A DNA stretch of 64,000 bases from Pseudomonas bubulae. GTDB taxonomy: Bacteria; Pseudomonadota; Gammaproteobacteria; Pseudomonadales; Pseudomonadaceae. Below the pieces are notes generated by a model. The model saw only the letters and a list, made by a program, of their open reading frames with translations. It ran no database searches and was not told the origin of the DNA. A program made the translations under genes and the position numbers. The stretch's first letter is position 1; each line of letters starts with the position of its first letter. Below are positions 60,914 to 64,000 of the stretch, piece after piece. The stretch covers positions 3,075,001 through 3,139,000 of the forward strand of contig NZ_CP146077.1 of NCBI RefSeq assembly GCF_037023725.1, read 5' to 3'.

Positions 60914-63535
60914 TCATGGGGCGGTGGCGAAGACGGCGCTGCCGACCTGCTGCCAGTCATCGGAACTGAAGGTGGTGGTCAAGCCTGTCGCCATCAGCAA
61001 CATGCTTGCCGAAAGACCTGTCTGCCTGGCGGTCTCATGGCAGCGCATCAGCCAGTCCAGTTCAGTCATCGAGCGCACGCGTTTTTCCAGCAGGGGCTTT
61101 ATCAATACCTCTATCTCGCTGGCGTTCCACCCCAGCATCTGGGCCAGCAATTCGCTGGTTTGCGAGTTCAGACCGGTTTGTTCGCCGTTCTGGTTTTGAG
61201 GGTTGGCCTGGTTCAGATAATTGAGCAGTGTGGCGTGGTTAATCCCGTAAACGTCGCTGAAATGACTGAACCTCTGGAACAGATACAGGGTGCTCAGGGT
61301 TAACTTGAGGGTTGAATGTGCCGATTGCTCGGACTCCAGCCAACCGGGGTCAAGCAGAAAAGCCTGCAGGGCTTCACGGCTGATGGGCAGTTGCAGTTCG
61401 GTTTCTGCATGGGGAAAGAACAGCAGCAGGTGTTTGAGGGATTCATTGGGTTTATCACTGCCAAGGGCACTGGCGAAAATACGCGAAGCTTGCCTGAAGG
61501 CCTGTTTCATCAGCTCGGGGGCCTCGCTGGCCAGGGAGGTATCCTTGAGTAATTGATCTATTTCTTTCTTGAAAGGATGCAATTGTGAGTAGGCTGCGGA
61601 CAGCTGCGTATTGAGTGTCTGCTTGACCCGGGCCTTGAGTGCCTGGTTGCGCACCGCATCGGGGCTCAGGTTGACGTATTTGTCGACCATGTAGGCCACG
61701 CCTTTTTCCAGGCTGTCCGCTTTCGGTTGCGCGGGCAGCATGGACTGGGCCCGGAGCAGTCCTTTGGCCAGCAGCACATTCCAGGTGTAGGCAAGGGGTT
61801 TGCTACCGGCTTCCGGTTGCGGCAAGTCCAGCTCATCGAGTGTGGATTGCGCCAGCAGATATTGGGGCATGCGTTGCAACACCGCCTCGACCTGCGTGAG
61901 CCGCTGCTGTACGGAGGAGGGCAGCAACGTGCTCTCCAGTAACAATTGCTGGCGTAACTGTTGAACGCTTTTACCGCTGTCATTGAGCCAGCTAACCGCC
62001 CAGTCCAGTTGCATCAACACATCGAGAAAGTCCGCTGGCGAGTTGCTGCCTGACTGACGCAAGCCCGGCTTGACCAGTTGCTGGTGGTAGGTTTTGCCCC
62101 CCAGCAACTGGCACAGATGATCGCAGTCCATGACTGACAGTCCGAACATTGCGGGTAATGTGGCCTGTCGGTAAAAGCTGGAAAACGTCTCGATATTCCG
62201 GCGAGGCGTGGCGAAATATTGCTTGGTACGGGTTTTCAGCAACCCCAGGGACTGTGGTGTGTCTTCGAGGCCCAGAGCGCCACAGGCCCGATACAGAACC
62301 CCTTGTGTCGTACCGAGATCCAGCGGCTGGTTGTCGAGAGTCAGGGGGGCGTTGAGCCAGTGCGGCGGGTTGAACACCTGGTCGAATAGCGATGGGTGTT
62401 GCCCGACCCCATGAACGGGCATGTGGTAAAGCCATGCCGAAAATGTTCCGGGCGTCAGGCCATAGCGTTGGTTCAGGTAGCGAAAGACACCCATTGCACG
62501 CAGGCTGTTGTCGTTGATGGCAAGGTGTTCAGGGCTGCTGCCTTCACAACCGGCGATGCTATAGAGCAAGGTATCCAGATCTGCGAAAGGCATATCGAGC
62601 CAGCGTTGCAGGCGGATCATCCGTTGCAAACGGTCATGACGCTGTGGAGTTGTATTTTGCAGGTGGTTTTTTTTTGATGAGTCGATGCTCAGGCCCAGTC
62701 TCTTTTGCCCTGTTCTGTAGGGGCCATTGATAAAGCGAGCGCCTGCAGTGTGATCCCGGGCAATCTGATCTGCCGTCTGCACGACGTTGCCAGACAAGCG
62801 CGGCTGATAGCTGGCGTGGGCAAGCAGTTCATGGAACTGCTCGGTGCTCAGGCCGGTGTGCTGCATGAACCGTTGTTGGTCAGTGATGGGCTGGCTGTGG
62901 CCATAGTGTTTTTTGTAAAAGGTGTCTGTGCCCTGTTCTTCAAAGTCCTCGGTCAACAGGTTTTGTTGTGCAGGGCTGAGCAGGGTGAGCAGACGCTGCG
63001 CCTCATAGGCTTGCTGCTGCACCGTGCCGTACTTGTTCTCCGGCTGCTGGTCATAGGGCAGTTTCAGGCTGATGCGATAATTCAATGCACCAAGCCCCGG
63101 CTTGTTGCCCGCAAGCCCCAGCACGCATTGCTGATGGGCCAGGTCGAAAGGCAATTCAAAGGGGTAGCGTAATTCGGCCAGCACCTGATGCACCGTGCGG
63201 CCGCCATAAATGTCGCGATGCGTGTCCAGGTAGGTTTTGACCGGTGCGTTCAGGGCCTCGTTGACCAGCGTCAGCAGTGGCAACTGACGGGAAGTGTTTT
63301 CAGCATTGATCACCAGTTCCTTGAGCGCAGGTACACGTTGGGCGAGGGTGATTTTGTCTTGAGTGCCTTTGCCGGTTTGCTCCACTTCCAGGGCAAACCG
63401 GTAGAGCGCCTGCAGATACGCCGCGGGCGAGTCGACTGCGGCGAGGGAAGTCGGTGAGCAAAAGGTATCCCAGTCGTCTTTGAACAGGGCTGACCAGGTG
63501 GGGCCCGAGTCGGGAGAGGCGGTGTCCGTTGGCAT
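60914..63535 (-). CDS. Tc toxin A component, N-terminal part (TcaA-like)
   Basis: Start at the internal ATG 63535 (MPTDTASPDSGPTW, 873 residues) is preferred over GTG 63625. AGGAGA precedes it (minus strand) by six bases. It has the Salmonella plasmid-virulence VRP1-type region (DTFCSPTSLAAVDSPAAYLQ, ALNAPVKTYLDTHRDIYGGR) and the helical shell of TcA proteins, with IFASALGSDKPNESL further on. A 34-bp gap separates it from the TcaB-like gene. It should assemble with TcaB into the pentameric TcA translocation channel. Confidence 0.85.
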   Translation of the reverse strand: MPTDTASPDSGPTWSALFKDDWDTFCSPTSLAAVDSPAAYLQALYRFALEVEQTGKGTQDKITLAQRVPALKELVINAENTSRQLPLLTLVNEALNAPVKTYLDTHRDIYGGRTVHQVLAELRYPFELPFDLAHQQCVLGLAGNKPGLGALNYRISLKLPYDQQPENKYGTVQQQAYEAQRLLTLLSPAQQNLLTEDFEEQGTDTFYKKHYGHSQPITDQQRFMQHTGLSTEQFHELLAHASYQPRLSGNVVQTADQIARDHTAGARFINGPYRTGQKRLGLSIDSSKKNHLQNTTPQRHDRLQRMIRLQRWLDMPFADLDTLLYSIAGCEGSSPEHLAINDNSLRAMGVFRYLNQRYGLTPGTFSAWLYHMPVHGVGQHPSLFDQVFNPPHWLNAPLTLDNQPLDLGTTQGVLYRACGALGLEDTPQSLGLLKTRTKQYFATPRRNIETFSSFYRQATLPAMFGLSVMDCDHLCQLLGGKTYHQQLVKPGLRQSGSNSPADFLDVLMQLDWAVSWLNDSGKSVQQLRQQLLLESTLLPSSVQQRLTQVEAVLQRMPQYLLAQSTLDELDLPQPEAGSKPLAYTWNVLLAKGLLRAQSMLPAQPKADSLEKGVAYMVDKYVNLSPDAVRNQALKARVKQTLNTQLSAAYSQLHPFKKEIDQLLKDTSLASEAPELMKQAFRQASRIFASALGSDKPNESLKHLLLFFPHAETELQLPISREALQAFLLDPGWLESEQSAHSTLKLTLSTLYLFQRFSHFSDVYGINHATLLNYLNQANPQNQNGEQTGLNSQTSELLAQMLGWNASEIEVLIKPLLEKRVRSMTELDWLMRCHETARQTGLSASMLLMATGLTTTFSSDDWQQVGSAVFATAP

Positions 63536-63738
63536 GGTAAATCTCCTGTGCGCGCAGTGGGTGATCCACGGCGCGTGCAGAAAATTAGCATTGCCATACC
63601 TGGCGTCTCGGCCAGCTGAAAGCACCGAGAAGCTTGGGAATTGTCGCTGAATGACAAGCGTTCGTGTGTTCCGGACGCAGGCCTTTTATGCAAGAGGGTG
63701 AAGGCAGGAGGCTACATGCCCCCTGCAATGCAGCATGA

Positions 63739-64000
63739 TCAGAAGTTGATCGAGGCACTCAACCTTGCCGTCAGCGGCGCGCCCTGGAAGACATAGTTAT
63801 CGCCCATGTATTCGCCCACATCGCGCCAGTAGCGCTTGTCGAACAGGTTATCGACGGTCAGGCGAAACACCGTGTCATAACCTTCGATTCGGGTGCTATA
63901 GCGGCTGCCGATATTGAAGATGGCGTAGGCGTCGGCCTGTACCGTACCCACCTGGCTGGCGTATTTCTTGCCGCTGTACTGCACGCCGCCCAGCAGGGCC
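63739..64000 (-). CDS. TonB-dependent receptor, partial (C-terminal part only)
   Basis: This 87-codon fragment, whose 5' part lies beyond the window end, ends in the barrel signature YDTVFRLTVDNLFDKRYWRD and GAPLTARLSASINF with terminal Phe. It resembles the last strands of siderophore receptors of the FpvA/FoxA type. It is on the same strand as, and upstream of, the Tc genes, with 203 bp between. Whether it is transcriptionally linked to them is unclear. Confidence 0.85.
   Translation of the reverse strand, partial: ALLGGVQYSGKKYASQVGTVQADAYAIFNIGSRYSTRIEGYDTVFRLTVDNLFDKRYWRDVGEYMGDNYVFQGAPLTARLSASINF

Overview
The window looks like a chromosomal segment of a Pseudomonas of the fluorescens/putida type. 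The evidence is the high GC content, the OprD porins, a mexEF-oprN pump, a pfeRSAE enterobactin locus, ferulate and vanillate catabolic clusters, and many intergenic REP-type hairpins of the GTGGGAGCGGGCTTGCCCGCGA class. All calls come from reading the sequence and translations; no database search was possible.

Region 1 (1-16.0 kb) handles plant phenolics. It holds an OprD porin, a MarR repressor divergent from ech-vdh-fcs-aat-acd (ferulate to vanillin to vanillate), an aromatic-acid MFS transporter and a second OprD porin (vanK/vanP-like), then vanR convergent with vanAB (vanillate to protocatechuate). Four perfect TGGATCCA palindromes, in two pairs, lie upstream of vanAB and of the transporter-porin unit and are the likely VanR operators. 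PcaR-like boxes lie upstream of the first porin and of the transporter.

Region 2 (16.2-30.7 kb) starts with a small FlxA-like protein. A plus-strand TauD-type dioxygenase with a complete NMT1/Tau-type ABC importer of unknown substrate follows. On the minus strand is a compact gene series: exbD, tonB, a TonB-dependent receptor, exbB, 5'-nucleotidase, cytidine deaminase, NupC nucleoside transporter and an EEP-family phosphodiesterase lipoprotein, with a RutR-like TetR regulator at the end. I read this as a dedicated TonB-energised nucleotide/nucleic-acid scavenging operon. A RutR-like palindrome (30504-30519) lies upstream of it. This is the best candidate for an undescribed system here.

Region 3 (30.7-51.1 kb) has an unrecognised coiled-coil protein, a YqaA-type membrane protein, the enterobactin system pfeR-pfeS-pfeA-pfeE, and a creatine module (creatinase, MHS transporter, CahR-like regulator). 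An orphan TauA-like binding protein, a large pentaheme cytochrome that seems to fuse an Adh/Gdh-type triheme subunit to a TsdA-type diheme module, and mexEF-oprN complete it.

Region 4 (51.4-64 kb) is an insecticidal toxin-complex (Tc) locus on the minus strand: a TcA component split into two ORFs (TcaA-like and TcaB-like) and a full TcB (SpvB-type). No TcC gene is present, only a short frameshifted tccC-like 5' remnant in opposite orientation just past tcB. The window ends inside a TonB-dependent receptor gene.
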